Origin: Acidobacteriota bacterium
GTDB taxonomy: Bacteria > Acidobacteriota > Terriglobia > Terriglobales > Acidobacteriaceae
Length of the DNA stretch: 64,000 nucleotides
Assembly (NCBI GenBank): GCA_013289795.1
Contig: JABCZH010000001.1
Coordinates: 337,768-401,767 of the forward strand
Direction of reading: 5' to 3'
Of this stretch, positions 47,866 through 56,929 are shown in pieces (the first letter of the stretch is position 1; each line of letters opens with the position of its first letter). The translations under genes were made by a program, and so were the position numbers. The notes below the pieces were generated by a model. The model saw only the letters and a program-made list of their open reading frames with translations, was not told the origin of the DNA and searched no databases.

Positions 47866-48947
47866 GTGTTCGCAATAAATTCCTCATCATCCTCGGTGTC
47901 ATCTTCAGCGCCGCCCTGACGTACTACTTCGTCTCCACCCCCTCGAACAAGGATTTGATCCTCATCGGCACCGTCGATTCGAACCAGGTGATCGTCAGCC
48001 CGCAGATCGGCGGCCGCCTGGCCAAGCTTCTGGTGGATGAGGGCACTCCGGTCAAGCAGGGAGATCTCATCGCGGCGCTTGATCCGTCAGAACTCGAAGC
48101 CGAGGCCAGCGCCGCCGCCGCTACCATCGACAGCATGAAGTCCAAGGTCGCCGAAACTCACTCCACTCTCGAAGCCACTCAAGGGTCGACATCGAGCGGC
48201 GTTACCAATGCTCAGGCTCGCCTGGAATCCGCGCGTGCGCAATTGCTTCAGGCGGAAGCTACGCTGGTCCGTACCGAAAGCGACAGTCGTCGCACAATTG
48301 AACTGGCAAACCAGGGTGTTGCCTCCGACCAGGATAAAGTCCAGGCCCAATCCAACCTGGCCGCACAAAAAGCTCTCGTCCAGTCATTACAGCAGCAGGT
48401 CAGCGCCGCCGAAGCCGATCTGAACACAGCCATCGCCAATACCCATCAGGCTCATGCCGCCCAGAGCACGGTGGAATCCACACGTGCGCAGTTGACCAAT
48501 GCCGAAGAGCTGCTCAAGCAGTCGGAGGTTCGCCTCGGCTACACCAAGATCTATGCGCCGATCACCGGCACGGTCTCGGTGCGCGCGGCCCGCGAAGGAG
48601 AAGTGCTGGCTCTGGGACAGCCCATCGTCACCATCGTCGATCTTAACGACACCTGGGTGCGCGCCGCCGTCCCTGAGACCGAATCCGACCACATCGGCCT
48701 CGGCGACACGCTGCGCATTCGCCTGCCAGGTGGCACCGTCACCCCTGGCAAAGTGTTTTTCAAATCCGCCGAAGCCGACTTTGCCACCCAGCGTGACGTC
48801 AGCCGCCGCAAGCGCGACATCCGCACCATCGTGCTCAAAGTTCGCCTCGAAAACCCTAAGGGCGCATACGTTCCCGGCATGACTGCGGAAGTATTGGTTT
48901 CTCCGCAGCAACTCCGGACCGACGCCTCGGCGGAGCCCCGTCCGTGA
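47862..48947 (+). CDS. HlyD-family membrane fusion protein (YbhG/EmrA-like)
   Basis: 361 residues. One N-terminal membrane helix (about 6-24), then biotinyl-lipoyl halves (VIVSPQIGGRLAKLLVDEGTPV and YTKIYAPITGTV), a long coiled coil between them (about 70-220) and a beta-barrel with PETESDHIGLGDTLRI. It links an inner-membrane transporter to the outer membrane. It overlaps the ATPase gene by GTGA, so it forms an operon with the ABC exporter. Confidence 0.9.
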   Translation: MSVRNKFLIILGVIFSAALTYYFVSTPSNKDLILIGTVDSNQVIVSPQIGGRLAKLLVDEGTPVKQGDLIAALDPSELEAEASAAAATIDSMKSKVAETHSTLEATQGSTSSGVTNAQARLESARAQLLQAEATLVRTESDSRRTIELANQGVASDQDKVQAQSNLAAQKALVQSLQQQVSAAEADLNTAIANTHQAHAAQSTVESTRAQLTNAEELLKQSEVRLGYTKIYAPITGTVSVRAAREGEVLALGQPIVTIVDLNDTWVRAAVPETESDHIGLGDTLRIRLPGGTVTPGKVFFKSAEADFATQRDVSRRKRDIRTIVLKVRLENPKGAYVPGMTAEVLVSPQQLRTDASAEPRP

Positions 48948-50011
48948 TTTCCGATCTCAACTCCGGAAACGAAGTGGCTACCGCACCCTCGAACGGGCAC
49001 GACTCCGCGCCTGGGGTAAATGCCATTGAAGTCCACCACATCGTCAAGAAGTATGGCGACTTTACCGCCGTTGACGACGTTTCCTTCACCGTGCAGGAAG
49101 GCGAGATTTTCGGATTGCTCGGTCCCAACGGCGCGGGCAAGTCAACCCTCATCCGCATGACGACTACGCTGATCCCGATCACCTCCGGCCACGCGCGAAT
49201 CCTCGGTCACGACGTGCAGAAAGAGCCGGACGCCGCCCGCCGCCTGATGGGAGTGATTCCGCAGGCATTGACCAGCGATCTGGATCTGACCATAGAAGAG
49301 AATCTCAATATTTACGCCAAGCTTTACGATGTTCCCGCGAAGAAGCGAAAAGCCGCGATTGACGAACTCTTGCAGCTAGTCGATCTCACCAAGTGGCGTT
49401 CCGCGCAGACCAAGACTCTGTCCGGCGGCATGCGGCGACGCCTTGAAATCGCTCGCGGCCTGGTCCATAGCCCGCGAATCTTTTTCCTCGACGAACCCAC
49501 CACCGGGCTCGACCCCGTCTCTCGCGTGGCCGTCTGGGAGATGCTGACCAACATCAAGAGCCAGCGTAAGCTCACCATCCTCATCACGACTCACTATATG
49601 GACGAAGCCGACCGCCTCTGCGACCGCATCGCCATCGTTGATCACGGCAAGCTGGTCGCACTCGATACTCCCCCCGCGCTGAAAGCCAGCGTGCCCGGAT
49701 CGAACGTCATCGAAGCTCAATTCCTGAACGCTCCCGCCGACTGGGACCAGCGCCTGCAAAAGTTGAGTGATGTGACTTCCGTCCAACACGAGGGCGCCGG
49801 CATGTATCGGATTCTCACTGGAAACGGTTCACAAACCACCACTGAGTTGGTGGAATCCGCGGTCAAGGCCGGAGTCGGCGTCAAATCCCTCTCCGTTCAA
49901 AACACCACTCTGGACGACGTTTTCGTTCACTACACCGGCCGCCAGCTACGCGACGAACTGGTGAAAGCTCACGCCTTCACTATGCCGCAGAGACCAGGAT
50001 TGCAGCCGTGA
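48944..50011 (+). CDS. ABC exporter ATP-binding protein (ABC-2 type)
   Basis: 355 residues. Walker A GPNGAGKST, signature LSGGMRRR, Walker B FFLDEPTTGLDP and H-loop TTHYMDEADRL are intact. The family includes drug and polysaccharide ABC-2 exporters such as YbhF. A GTG start overlaps hlyD by four bases, and the next permease overlaps in the same way. Confidence 0.92.
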   Translation: MISDLNSGNEVATAPSNGHDSAPGVNAIEVHHIVKKYGDFTAVDDVSFTVQEGEIFGLLGPNGAGKSTLIRMTTTLIPITSGHARILGHDVQKEPDAARRLMGVIPQALTSDLDLTIEENLNIYAKLYDVPAKKRKAAIDELLQLVDLTKWRSAQTKTLSGGMRRRLEIARGLVHSPRIFFLDEPTTGLDPVSRVAVWEMLTNIKSQRKLTILITTHYMDEADRLCDRIAIVDHGKLVALDTPPALKASVPGSNVIEAQFLNAPADWDQRLQKLSDVTSVQHEGAGMYRILTGNGSQTTTELVESAVKAGVGVKSLSVQNTTLDDVFVHYTGRQLRDELVKAHAFTMPQRPGLQP

Positions 50012-51120
50012 ACCACATAATGGCGATCGTCGAGCGCGAAATGCGCAAGTTCTTCCGCTCCCCGGCGCTGATGATGGCGTCCATGATTTTCCCTCTGGTG
50101 CAGCTTATCGTGCTGGGCAACGCCTTCGGAGGCAAGATCCGCGACGCCCGCCTTGGCCTCGTCGATCAGGACGGTGGCACGCAGGCGCTCAAAATCCGCG
50201 AAGCCTTCGACTCCGTGCGCTCCAACATGCGCACCTTCGAGCCGGTTTACTACCACGATCCGAAAAGCGCAATGGACGACGTCCGCAACGGCAAAATCGA
50301 CGGAGCGGTCATCATCCCTCCCCAATATTCACGACGCGTCTATGAACAAGATCAGCCGCGCATCGCCCTCGTCGTCGACAACACCGACAACTTCATGAGC
50401 TCAGCCCTCGAGGATGAACTCAACTCCATCACCGCCGCGTTGAACCAGCCCACGGTCACTCCACGCATCCTGCAGCAAACCGTACTGCAGATTGTGGAGC
50501 TGTATCCCTACGTCGAATACATGAAGTATCTACTGCCTGGCTCCATTGCCCTCGCCATGTTCGTGTCTGTTATGATCGGCGGCGGCATGCTCTACATTGA
50601 CGACAAGGCCCGCGGCGTGCACGAAGGCTATCTGGTCACGCCCATCACCAAAACCGAACTGGTCTTTGGTCTCAACGGGGCCGGCGCCATCAAAGCCGTC
50701 ATGACCGGGGTGGTCATCACCATCATCGGCTCGCTGCTGGCAGGTGTTGGTACCCTAACCAATCCCGTCACCGTGATTGGCCTGTTCATCATGATCGTGC
50801 TGACCTCCCTCGCCTTCAACACCATGATGTTCCTGATGATGGTCCGCGTAGAAGACCCGCTGGTGCCACGCGCCATTTTCGGCATCCTCAACACGCTGCT
50901 GTTTTTCCCCAGCGGCTCCATTTATCCGATTCAAGCCTTCCCTTGGTGGCTGCGGGCCATCGCCAAAGCCGACCCGTTCACCTACGCCATCCACGGCTTC
51001 AAGTCGCTGCTGTTGAAAGAAACCGGATTGAGCGCCATCGTTCCTGACATGATTTATCTTTCCGTCTTTGCGTTTGTGACGCTGGCCATCGCCACACCGC
51101 TGTTCAAGAGAACCCTATAG
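50008..51120 (+). CDS. ABC-2 type permease
   Basis: 370 residues. An N-terminal membrane helix, a large periplasmic loop (VDQDGGTQAL to YSRRVYEQDQP), and five further helices in the C-terminal half. The layout is that of YbhS/YbhR-type drug exporters. Only one permease gene is present, so it would act as a homodimer. Start GTG at 50008 is coupled to the ATPase stop. Confidence 0.9.
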   Translation: MNHIMAIVEREMRKFFRSPALMMASMIFPLVQLIVLGNAFGGKIRDARLGLVDQDGGTQALKIREAFDSVRSNMRTFEPVYYHDPKSAMDDVRNGKIDGAVIIPPQYSRRVYEQDQPRIALVVDNTDNFMSSALEDELNSITAALNQPTVTPRILQQTVLQIVELYPYVEYMKYLLPGSIALAMFVSVMIGGGMLYIDDKARGVHEGYLVTPITKTELVFGLNGAGAIKAVMTGVVITIIGSLLAGVGTLTNPVTVIGLFIMIVLTSLAFNTMMFLMMVRVEDPLVPRAIFGILNTLLFFPSGSIYPIQAFPWWLRAIAKADPFTYAIHGFKSLLLKETGLSAIVPDMIYLSVFAFVTLAIATPLFKRTL

Positions 51121-51159
51121 ATGACCGCCGAGAGGCCAAAGACAGTCGAGAGATTCCAC

Positions 51160-51250
51160 GTTTTCCTCCGTGCAACTCTGTGTCCCCTGTGGTTAAAGCG
51201 TTCTGATTGCACCAAAGATTTCTCCGCGATCTAGGCGGTGAAAGTCTTTT
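51160..51250. repeat. CTCTGTG-family repeats
   Basis: Reads CCGTGCAACTCTGTGTCCCC then TGTGGTTAAAGCG, and later CTCCGCGATCTAGGCGGTGA. Confidence 0.7.
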
Positions 51251-51285
51251 GGTTCGCCGCTGGCATCAGCTAAACTTAAAGCGGC

Positions 51286-51765
51286 ATGACTCTGCTCGAC
51301 GCCAAACCCTACGACGCGGCCCCAAGTCGTCGCCGCCGCACGTGCATCGTGACGCTGGCGGTGGCTGTTCTACTCGGTGCCGGGCTGACTTACCACTTCC
51401 GCAACTACGCTGAGCGCGCCGCCGCGGACCGCTTCTTCTCCGCATTGCAGAAGCATGACTACGAATCGGCCTACGCCGTATGGTTCCACGATGCCGACTG
51501 GAAACACCATCAGGAAAAGTACTCAAGCTATCCCTTCAACGATTTCTACCGCGACTGGGGCCCGGGCGGCGAATGGGGCGTCATCAAATCGCACGCCGTG
51601 GATTGCTCGCTCAGCCCCGGCGCCGGCAGTGGTGTGATCGTGCAAGTCACCGTGAATGCCCGCGCCCAGCACGCCTACATCTGGGTACAGAAATCCGACA
51701 AGACGCTATCGTTTTCGCCCAGTGAAATCGAGTGTGGCAACTGGTGGACCTGGGTGACGGAGTAG
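51286..51765 (+). CDS. Single-pass membrane protein, hypothetical
   Basis: 159 residues. One membrane helix near 22-41 (TCIVTLAVAVLLGAGLTYHF), then a soluble domain beginning RFFSALQKHDYESAYAVWFH that resembles DUF4878/NTF2-like lumazine-type folds seen in periplasmic proteins. A TAAACT box lies ten bases before the ATG. Function unknown. Confidence 0.65.
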   Translation: MTLLDAKPYDAAPSRRRRTCIVTLAVAVLLGAGLTYHFRNYAERAAADRFFSALQKHDYESAYAVWFHDADWKHHQEKYSSYPFNDFYRDWGPGGEWGVIKSHAVDCSLSPGAGSGVIVQVTVNARAQHAYIWVQKSDKTLSFSPSEIECGNWWTWVTE

Positions 51766-51792
51766 CTTCGGAGCCAGCCATCCTGCTCTGCA

Positions 51793-53055
51793 TCATTGTT
51801 GGGGCAGCTTGGGGACGACGAACTCGTCGAAGTAGCGATAGATTGTGTCGCGATGAGCGGCGCGGTAAGCGGCATAATCCTGCGCGATTTCCTTGTCGGC
51901 ACGGTTCAGAAGCGCGAACGGCTCAGTAAACCCAGCATGATCAATCTTGACCAGAGCGGCGAGCGACGGATCGACCTTCGAAACTCCGGGCTGCGATAGC
52001 GCGAGAACCATAAGATGTAGAGCATCTGATTCTTCGGCGAGCGTATGGCGATACTGCGTCTCATTCGGAAACTGGAGTTTGAATTTTCCCTGCTGCCATT
52101 GGAGGCGCCTTCCGGTGTATACCATCCACGGCTTGAACATTGGATCCTCGGTATGGAGTGACGGGTCCACACTAACTCGCGGTCCTTTTCCTGCGCCGAC
52201 GATTTTCGCCTTGTCCTGCAGGCGAACCCAGTTCAGGCTAACATTCGCTCGCTGCGCCCATTGTTGAATGCCTCCCCAAGAGGCCTTTTCGTAAGGCTCA
52301 GCGACAACCGCGTCAATGTACTTAACCCGAGCATCCGCACTCTTACCCATGGCCAACAATGCATCACCCCAGTACCGGTAAGCGGTCTCGCGGTTCGGAT
52401 CGATTTCGGCGGCGTGGGCAAACCACTCGCCGGCGCTGCCGTTCACGTGCTGCTTGAAATAGACGTCACCAATGAAGAGGGCCGCATAGTAATTGTTAGG
52501 ATCGAGAAGCAGAGTGCGTAGGTATCCGGTGCGTGCTTTGTCGAGGTCCCCATGAGCGAAGTCAGCCTCAGCCGCCTTCATGGCATCGTCGACGTCCTTG
52601 CGATCTGAGAATGCGGCCTCAGAACCATCCACTGGGATCAAGAGCAGTCGCTGTACTGCGGCGCTGTTATCGCCCTGCTTCTGCGCCTGTAGCGCGATCG
52701 CTCGTGCGCGTATTCTGGCTTTCTTGCGAAGTTCGGCGTCCGGCAGAGTGGCAGCATGGGCCGCGATCGAAAACGCCCAGTTCTCCTTTATAGTTGCGTC
52801 ATCGGGATGATCGGCGGCAAGCTTCTCAAACAGCGGCATGGCATCGACAAAGTTGCCTGCATTAAACAGTTCGATAGCACGCTGGCGCTCGGGGTCGCTT
52901 TTCGGCTTAGTGTCGGCTGAGTTGGCTGACGGGGTGGACTGCGTCTGCGCCGAGTGTGGCTGCTGCATCTGCCGGTGCAGCAGGCCACTAATGGACAAAA
53001 GCCAAAGTCCGAGCCAGTAGTGTAACTTCACGTATCTCGCCATTCTGTGCGCCAT
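51793..53055 (-). CDS. Tetratricopeptide-repeat protein, membrane-associated
   Basis: About 420 residues. A hydrophobic N-terminal segment (LHYWLGLWLLSISGLL) suggests a signal anchor. A TPR unit is clear near 60-130 (AIELFNAGNFVDAMPLFEKLAADHPDD) and more are likely at 175-265 (DLDKARTGYLRTLLLDPNNYYAAL). The remaining half has no family I recognise. It starts just downstream of fabD on the same strand. A TTG at 53088 is an alternative start; no ribosome site supports either. Confidence 0.7.
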   Translation of the reverse strand: MAHRMARYVKLHYWLGLWLLSISGLLHRQMQQPHSAQTQSTPSANSADTKPKSDPERQRAIELFNAGNFVDAMPLFEKLAADHPDDATIKENWAFSIAAHAATLPDAELRKKARIRARAIALQAQKQGDNSAAVQRLLLIPVDGSEAAFSDRKDVDDAMKAAEADFAHGDLDKARTGYLRTLLLDPNNYYAALFIGDVYFKQHVNGSAGEWFAHAAEIDPNRETAYRYWGDALLAMGKSADARVKYIDAVVAEPYEKASWGGIQQWAQRANVSLNWVRLQDKAKIVGAGKGPRVSVDPSLHTEDPMFKPWMVYTGRRLQWQQGKFKLQFPNETQYRHTLAEESDALHLMVLALSQPGVSKVDPSLAALVKIDHAGFTEPFALLNRADKEIAQDYAAYRAAHRDTIYRYFDEFVVPKLPQQ

Positions 53056-53101
53056 CCGCACAAGAGCGGACGCACGTCGCACTTTCAATCGCCCGCTGAC
53101 G

Positions 53102-54049
53102 TTACACTGCCATCTGCTCCACGACCCTCACCAACGAAGCCTCATCGCCAACATTGAGCGCCGTCTTCGACCGGTCAATCTGCCGCATGAGGCCACACAG
53201 CACTTTCCCCGGCCCGACTTCGACGAAAGTCTGCACTCCTTGCGCAATCAGCAGCCGTATCGACTGTTCCCACTTCACCGCTCCCGTCACCTGCTGCACG
53301 AGGGCATCGCGGCTGCGGTCGGCATTGTCTAGTAATGTAGCATCCACATTGCAAGCCACGGGAACCGCGGGCTTCTGAAGTGTCAGCACACTCAAATCCG
53401 CCGCCAGCCGATCCTGTGCCGGTTTCATCAGCGAACAATGGAAGGGTGCGCTGACCTGCAACAGCACCGCGCGCTTGGCGCCGCGTTCGCTGGCTAGCTT
53501 CGCGGCACGCTCAACCGCCGACTTGTGTCCCGAGATAACAATCTGCTCCGCCGAATTAATATTTGCCGGTTCGCAAACCTCTCCCTGCGCGGCGTCGTTG
53601 CATACGCCAGTGACTCTCTCCAAATCCATCCCCAGAATCGCTGCCATCGCACCCACGCCCACCGGGACGGCTTCCTGCATGTACTTGCCTCGATTGCGCA
53701 CGGTGCGCACGGCGTCTCCAAAGTTGAGCGTGCCCGCGGCAACATGCGCCGAATACTCACCCAAGCTGTGCCCAGCAACGAATCCCGGCCGCAAGCCTTT
53801 CTCCGCCAGCACGCGAAACGCCGCCACCGACGCCGTCAGAATGGCCGGCTGAGTTATTTCCGTCAGCCGAAGCTGCTCTTCCGGCCCTTCGAAGCAAAGC
53901 TGCGAAAGCTTGTAACCCAGGGCTTCGTCGGCCTCGTCAAATGTCGCCCGAGCAGCCGGATATTTCTCGGCCAATTCCTTCCCCATGCCGACCGCTTGCG
54001 ATCCCTGTCCCGGGAAAAGAAATGCGATGTTGGAGGATGAAGTTGGCAT
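53102..54049 (-). CDS. fabD: Malonyl-CoA:ACP transacylase
   Basis: 315 residues. GQGSQAVGMG near 14-23, nucleophile Ser95 in AGHSLGEYS, and the His of APFHCSLM form the active site. It loads malonyl onto ACP for fatty acid synthesis. It follows plsX by 16 bases in the conserved yceD-rpmF-plsX-fabD order. Confidence 0.95.
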   Translation of the reverse strand: MPTSSSNIAFLFPGQGSQAVGMGKELAEKYPAARATFDEADEALGYKLSQLCFEGPEEQLRLTEITQPAILTASVAAFRVLAEKGLRPGFVAGHSLGEYSAHVAAGTLNFGDAVRTVRNRGKYMQEAVPVGVGAMAAILGMDLERVTGVCNDAAQGEVCEPANINSAEQIVISGHKSAVERAAKLASERGAKRAVLLQVSAPFHCSLMKPAQDRLAADLSVLTLQKPAVPVACNVDATLLDNADRSRDALVQQVTGAVKWEQSIRLLIAQGVQTFVEVGPGKVLCGLMRQIDRSKTALNVGDEASLVRVVEQMAV

Positions 54050-54065
54050 TGAAGAATGTTGCTCG

Positions 54066-55091
54066 CTAAACGCTAGCGGCCACCGCTGGACGAATCGCCG
54101 CCAGTTCCTTTTCTATTTCTCCATTGATCTGGTGCTCGGCAAACTCCGCCGCCACGCGAATCGCATTCTTGATGGCATTCGCATTCGACGACCCATGAGT
54201 GATCAAGCACACACCCTTTACACCGAGCAGCGGCGCACCGCCGTACTCCGTATGGTCCAAACGCTTCTTGAAATCGGCAAACGCGCTGCGCGAAAGTAAA
54301 TACCCAACCTGCCGCGTCATCGTGGCTTTCAGCGACTCTTTCAGCGTGTACCGCACCAGGCTGGCCACACCTTCCGAGATTTTCAGCGCCACATTCCCCA
54401 CAAACCCATCGGCCACGATAACGTCCACTGCGCCGTTGTACAGGTCGCGGCCTTCCACATTGCCGATGAAATTCAGCCGCAGCTGCTTCAACAGCTGCAT
54501 GGCTTCCTTGGTGAGATCGTTGCCTTTGCTTTCTTCTTCTCCGATCGAAAGCAGCCCCACCCGCGGACGCTCCGTGCCAAACATGGCGCGATAGTAGATT
54601 TCCCCCATCACCGCAAACTGCTCCAGATTTCGCGGCGTGCAGTCCACATTCGCGCCCACGTCGAGCAGCGCTGCTGCCGTCCCCTGTATCGTGGGGAACA
54701 CCGCCGCCAGCGCCGGCCGATCCACGCCCGGAATCGCCCCCAACACCATCTTGGCCGTTGCCATCGCGGCACCGGTATTGCCGGCGGTCACGAACCCGGC
54801 TGCGCGCCGGTCACGCACCAGGCGCAGCCCTACACGGATCGACGAGTCGCGCTTGGCGCGCACTGCCTGCACCGCTTTGTCTTCCATGGTGATGACTTCG
54901 CTGGCGTGAACAATCTCGATCGGGAGTTCGCTGGCGTTGGGATGGCGCGCCAGTTCCTTACGGAGGGTTTCTTCCGGACCCACCAGCAGGACACGAACGT
55001 CATAGTGCCGCGCCGCCTGGATCGCACCTTCGATCTCAGGCTTGGGCTTGCGGTCCGAACCCATTGCGTCCAGAGCTATGACGCTTGGCAT
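54066..55091 (-). CDS. plsX: Phosphate acyltransferase PlsX
   Basis: 341 residues. [50 protein letters not shown] and [18 protein letters not shown] are characteristic. It makes acyl phosphate from acyl-ACP for phospholipid synthesis. It starts ten bases after rpmF. Confidence 0.95.
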   Translation of the reverse strand: MPSVIALDAMGSDRKPKPEIEGAIQAARHYDVRVLLVGPEETLRKELARHPNASELPIEIVHASEVITMEDKAVQAVRAKRDSSIRVGLRLVRDRRAAGFVTAGNTGAAMATAKMVLGAIPGVDRPALAAVFPTIQGTAAALLDVGANVDCTPRNLEQFAVMGEIYYRAMFGTERPRVGLLSIGEEESKGNDLTKEAMQLLKQLRLNFIGNVEGRDLYNGAVDVIVADGFVGNVALKISEGVASLVRYTLKESLKATMTRQVGYLLSRSAFADFKKRLDHTEYGGAPLLGVKGVCLITHGSSNANAIKNAIRVAAEFAEHQINGEIEKELAAIRPAVAASV

Positions 55092-55101
55092 GGAATTGCG
55101 G

Positions 55102-55287
55102 CTAGCTGGCTTCCTTGACTTCTACTACTTCGCGACCCTTGTAGTAACCACATTTGGCGCAGGCACGATGCGGCAGCTTGCGCTCGTGGCAGTTGGGACA
55201 TTCTGAGAGCGAACGACTCTTCAGAGAATCATGGGCGCGACGACTGCCGGTGCGCGCTTTGGAGTGTCGCCGTTTTGGATTTGGCAT
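55102..55287 (-). CDS. rpmF: 50S ribosomal protein L32
   Basis: 61 residues, basic, with a zinc ribbon CPNC-CAKC near 33-49. The start [13 protein letters not shown] is typical. It lies between yceD and plsX, as in many bacteria. Confidence 0.95.
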   Translation of the reverse strand: MPNPKRRHSKARTGSRRAHDSLKSRSLSECPNCHERKLPHRACAKCGYYKGREVVEVKEAS

Positions 55288-55351
55288 TGATTTCCTCTCT
55301 AGATATCTTTGTCAATCCGAGCCTTTCGAGGCGCGGAAAGCGCCCAAGGGC

Positions 55352-55903
55352 TCAGTTCTCTAACTTACCCCGCAGATCCTTCAACCCTGTCCATCGCGGA
55401 TCTTCCACCGGATCCGCGCACGAGCACCGCTTTTCATTGAGATTGGCCCCGCACTGCGGACACAATCCTTTGCAATCCTCGCGGCAGATGGCTCTCAGGG
55501 GGACTGCCAGCAACACTTGTTCCCGCAGCACATCCTCGAGCTGTAACCCGTCCCCTTGATAATAACTGATTTCGGCCTCAGCGCTGGTCACCGAAAGCTC
55601 TTGTCGTCCGGCGTCGGCCCCCAGCGGGCGATACAGAAGATCGAAACTGTGCTTCACATCTGTAACCACCGGCTCCAGGCAGCGCGCGCAATCCGTTTCC
55701 AGTTGCACGGCCAACTCGCCGTCCAATCGTATATCCTTGATTGTCTGATGTTTCCCGTGACGCTCCTCGACCAACTGCGCCCGTCCCCCGGCCTGCAACG
55801 GGTTGAGCTGCCGGAAATCCGGTCCCAGATCAATAACTCTGGGAGCGAGTTCCTCCCGGAAATCCACCGGATGCAGTTCCAACTCACGGATTTCGATGAA
55901 CAT
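55352..55903 (-). CDS. yceD: YceD-family (DUF177) 23S rRNA accumulation protein
   Basis: 183 residues. The cysteine pairs CARCLEPV and CKGLCPQCGANLNEKRCSC are typical of the DUF177 family, which is usually encoded directly upstream of rpmF. The exact role is thought to be in ribosome assembly. Confidence 0.85.
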   Translation of the reverse strand: MFIEIRELELHPVDFREELAPRVIDLGPDFRQLNPLQAGGRAQLVEERHGKHQTIKDIRLDGELAVQLETDCARCLEPVVTDVKHSFDLLYRPLGADAGRQELSVTSAEAEISYYQGDGLQLEDVLREQVLLAVPLRAICREDCKGLCPQCGANLNEKRCSCADPVEDPRWTGLKDLRGKLEN

Positions 55904-56066
55904 CGCGACCTCCGCGCCCCCACTGGATACGGCTCACGACGCGGAGCACGCTCACAAGGGTAACTTCTCTCGGGAGCTACATTTTAAGAATAATGGCCGC
56001 CAGAGCGGAGTGTCAAGAAAAGCGGCGCAATCGCGCACCTATGCTATGCTATAACATCTCTTGGGG

Positions 56067-56324
56067 ATGCATATGGCGACACTGTACGTGGAAAACATTC
56101 CGGACGAACTATACGACTCACTGCGGTCGCACGCCCGCAAGCACCGCAAGTCGATTGCCGCAGAAATCTTGGCCATGCTTGAGCAGAGATTCCCCAGCGA
56201 ACAGGAATTAAAGAAACGCCGCCGGATCTTCCGTCAGCTTGGGCAACTTCGCGCCAAAGCACCACTCGGTGCCGGACCTTACCCCTCCACTGAGCGAATG
56301 CAGCGTGAGGACCGTGAACGTTGA
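56067..56324 (+). CDS. vapB: Antitoxin-like protein, ribbon-helix-helix (FitA/VapB type)
   Basis: About 85 residues. N-terminal strand TLYVENIPDELYDSLRSHARKHRKSIAAEILAML is a ribbon-helix-helix of the Arc/FitA type. The tail is charged and unstructured, as expected for a toxin-binding region. Start could be the ATG at 56067 or 56073; a TTG opens the frame at 56061. TATAAC lies just upstream (56050-56055). Its stop overlaps the toxin start. Confidence 0.85.
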   Translation: MHMATLYVENIPDELYDSLRSHARKHRKSIAAEILAMLEQRFPSEQELKKRRRIFRQLGQLRAKAPLGAGPYPSTERMQREDRER

Positions 56325-56752
56325 AGACGTTCGTGGTCGACGCCAGTGTCGCGGCTAAGTGGTGCCTCCCTGAAAAGGACGAGCCCATGGCCCCACAAGC
56401 CCGTCAGTTGCTGGATGCGTACGTCCGCGAAGAGATCAGATTGATCATTCCCGATCTGTTCTGGCCGGAGTTGGGAAATGTTCTGTGGAAAGCAGCGCGT
56501 ATGGGAAGGGTTTCGAGTGGAGACGCTTTTTCCGCGCTGGAATTCCTCCACGGGCTCAACATCCCCGCCTATTCATCTGTCGATCTTCTGCCTGAAGCCT
56601 TACACATTGCGCTTCTTTACAGCCGAAAATTCTACGACAGCCTGTACGTTACCCTGGCGATCAACCATTCAGTCGACCTCGTAACCGCCGACGAGCGTCT
56701 CGCCAACGCCCTGGCTGCACATTTGCCCGTGAAATGGCTGGGGGCGGTATGA
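56321..56752 (+). CDS. vapC: PIN-domain ribonuclease toxin (VapC-like)
   Basis: 143 residues. The acid tetrad is visible: Asp7 (VVDASV), Glu50 (WPELGNV), Asp106 (FYDSLYVTLA) and Asp124 (TADERLAN). The TTG start overlaps the antitoxin stop in TTGA, so the pair is coupled. It would cleave a specific RNA unless bound by the antitoxin. Confidence 0.88.
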   Translation: MKTFVVDASVAAKWCLPEKDEPMAPQARQLLDAYVREEIRLIIPDLFWPELGNVLWKAARMGRVSSGDAFSALEFLHGLNIPAYSSVDLLPEALHIALLYSRKFYDSLYVTLAINHSVDLVTADERLANALAAHLPVKWLGAV

Positions 56753-56782
56753 AAGGTTACCGACAAGGCGTAAGATTCCGCC

Positions 56783-56869
56783 ATGTTCGCCCCATTCTAC
56801 GCCCTGTATATCATGATCCTGCTGATAGGGATTGTGGTATGGGTCGTGATCCGGAGAGTCGACCGTTAA
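56783..56869 (+). CDS. Unlisted 28-codon single-helix membrane peptide
   Basis: Reads MFAPFYALYIMILLIGIVVW followed by VVIRRVDR, a hydrophobic helix with a basic C-terminal end. It lies 30 bases after vapC. The organisation matches small membrane peptides, including type I toxins and transporter-associated micro-proteins. No ribosome site or homologue evidence is available from the sequence, so it is a candidate only. Confidence 0.45.
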   Translation: MFAPFYALYIMILLIGIVVWVVIRRVDR

Positions 56870-56929
56870 AGGTATCGCAGACGTCCGGCGGGCGGCTCGT
56901 CCGGCCGCTCTGAAGTGCATACCCAGTGC

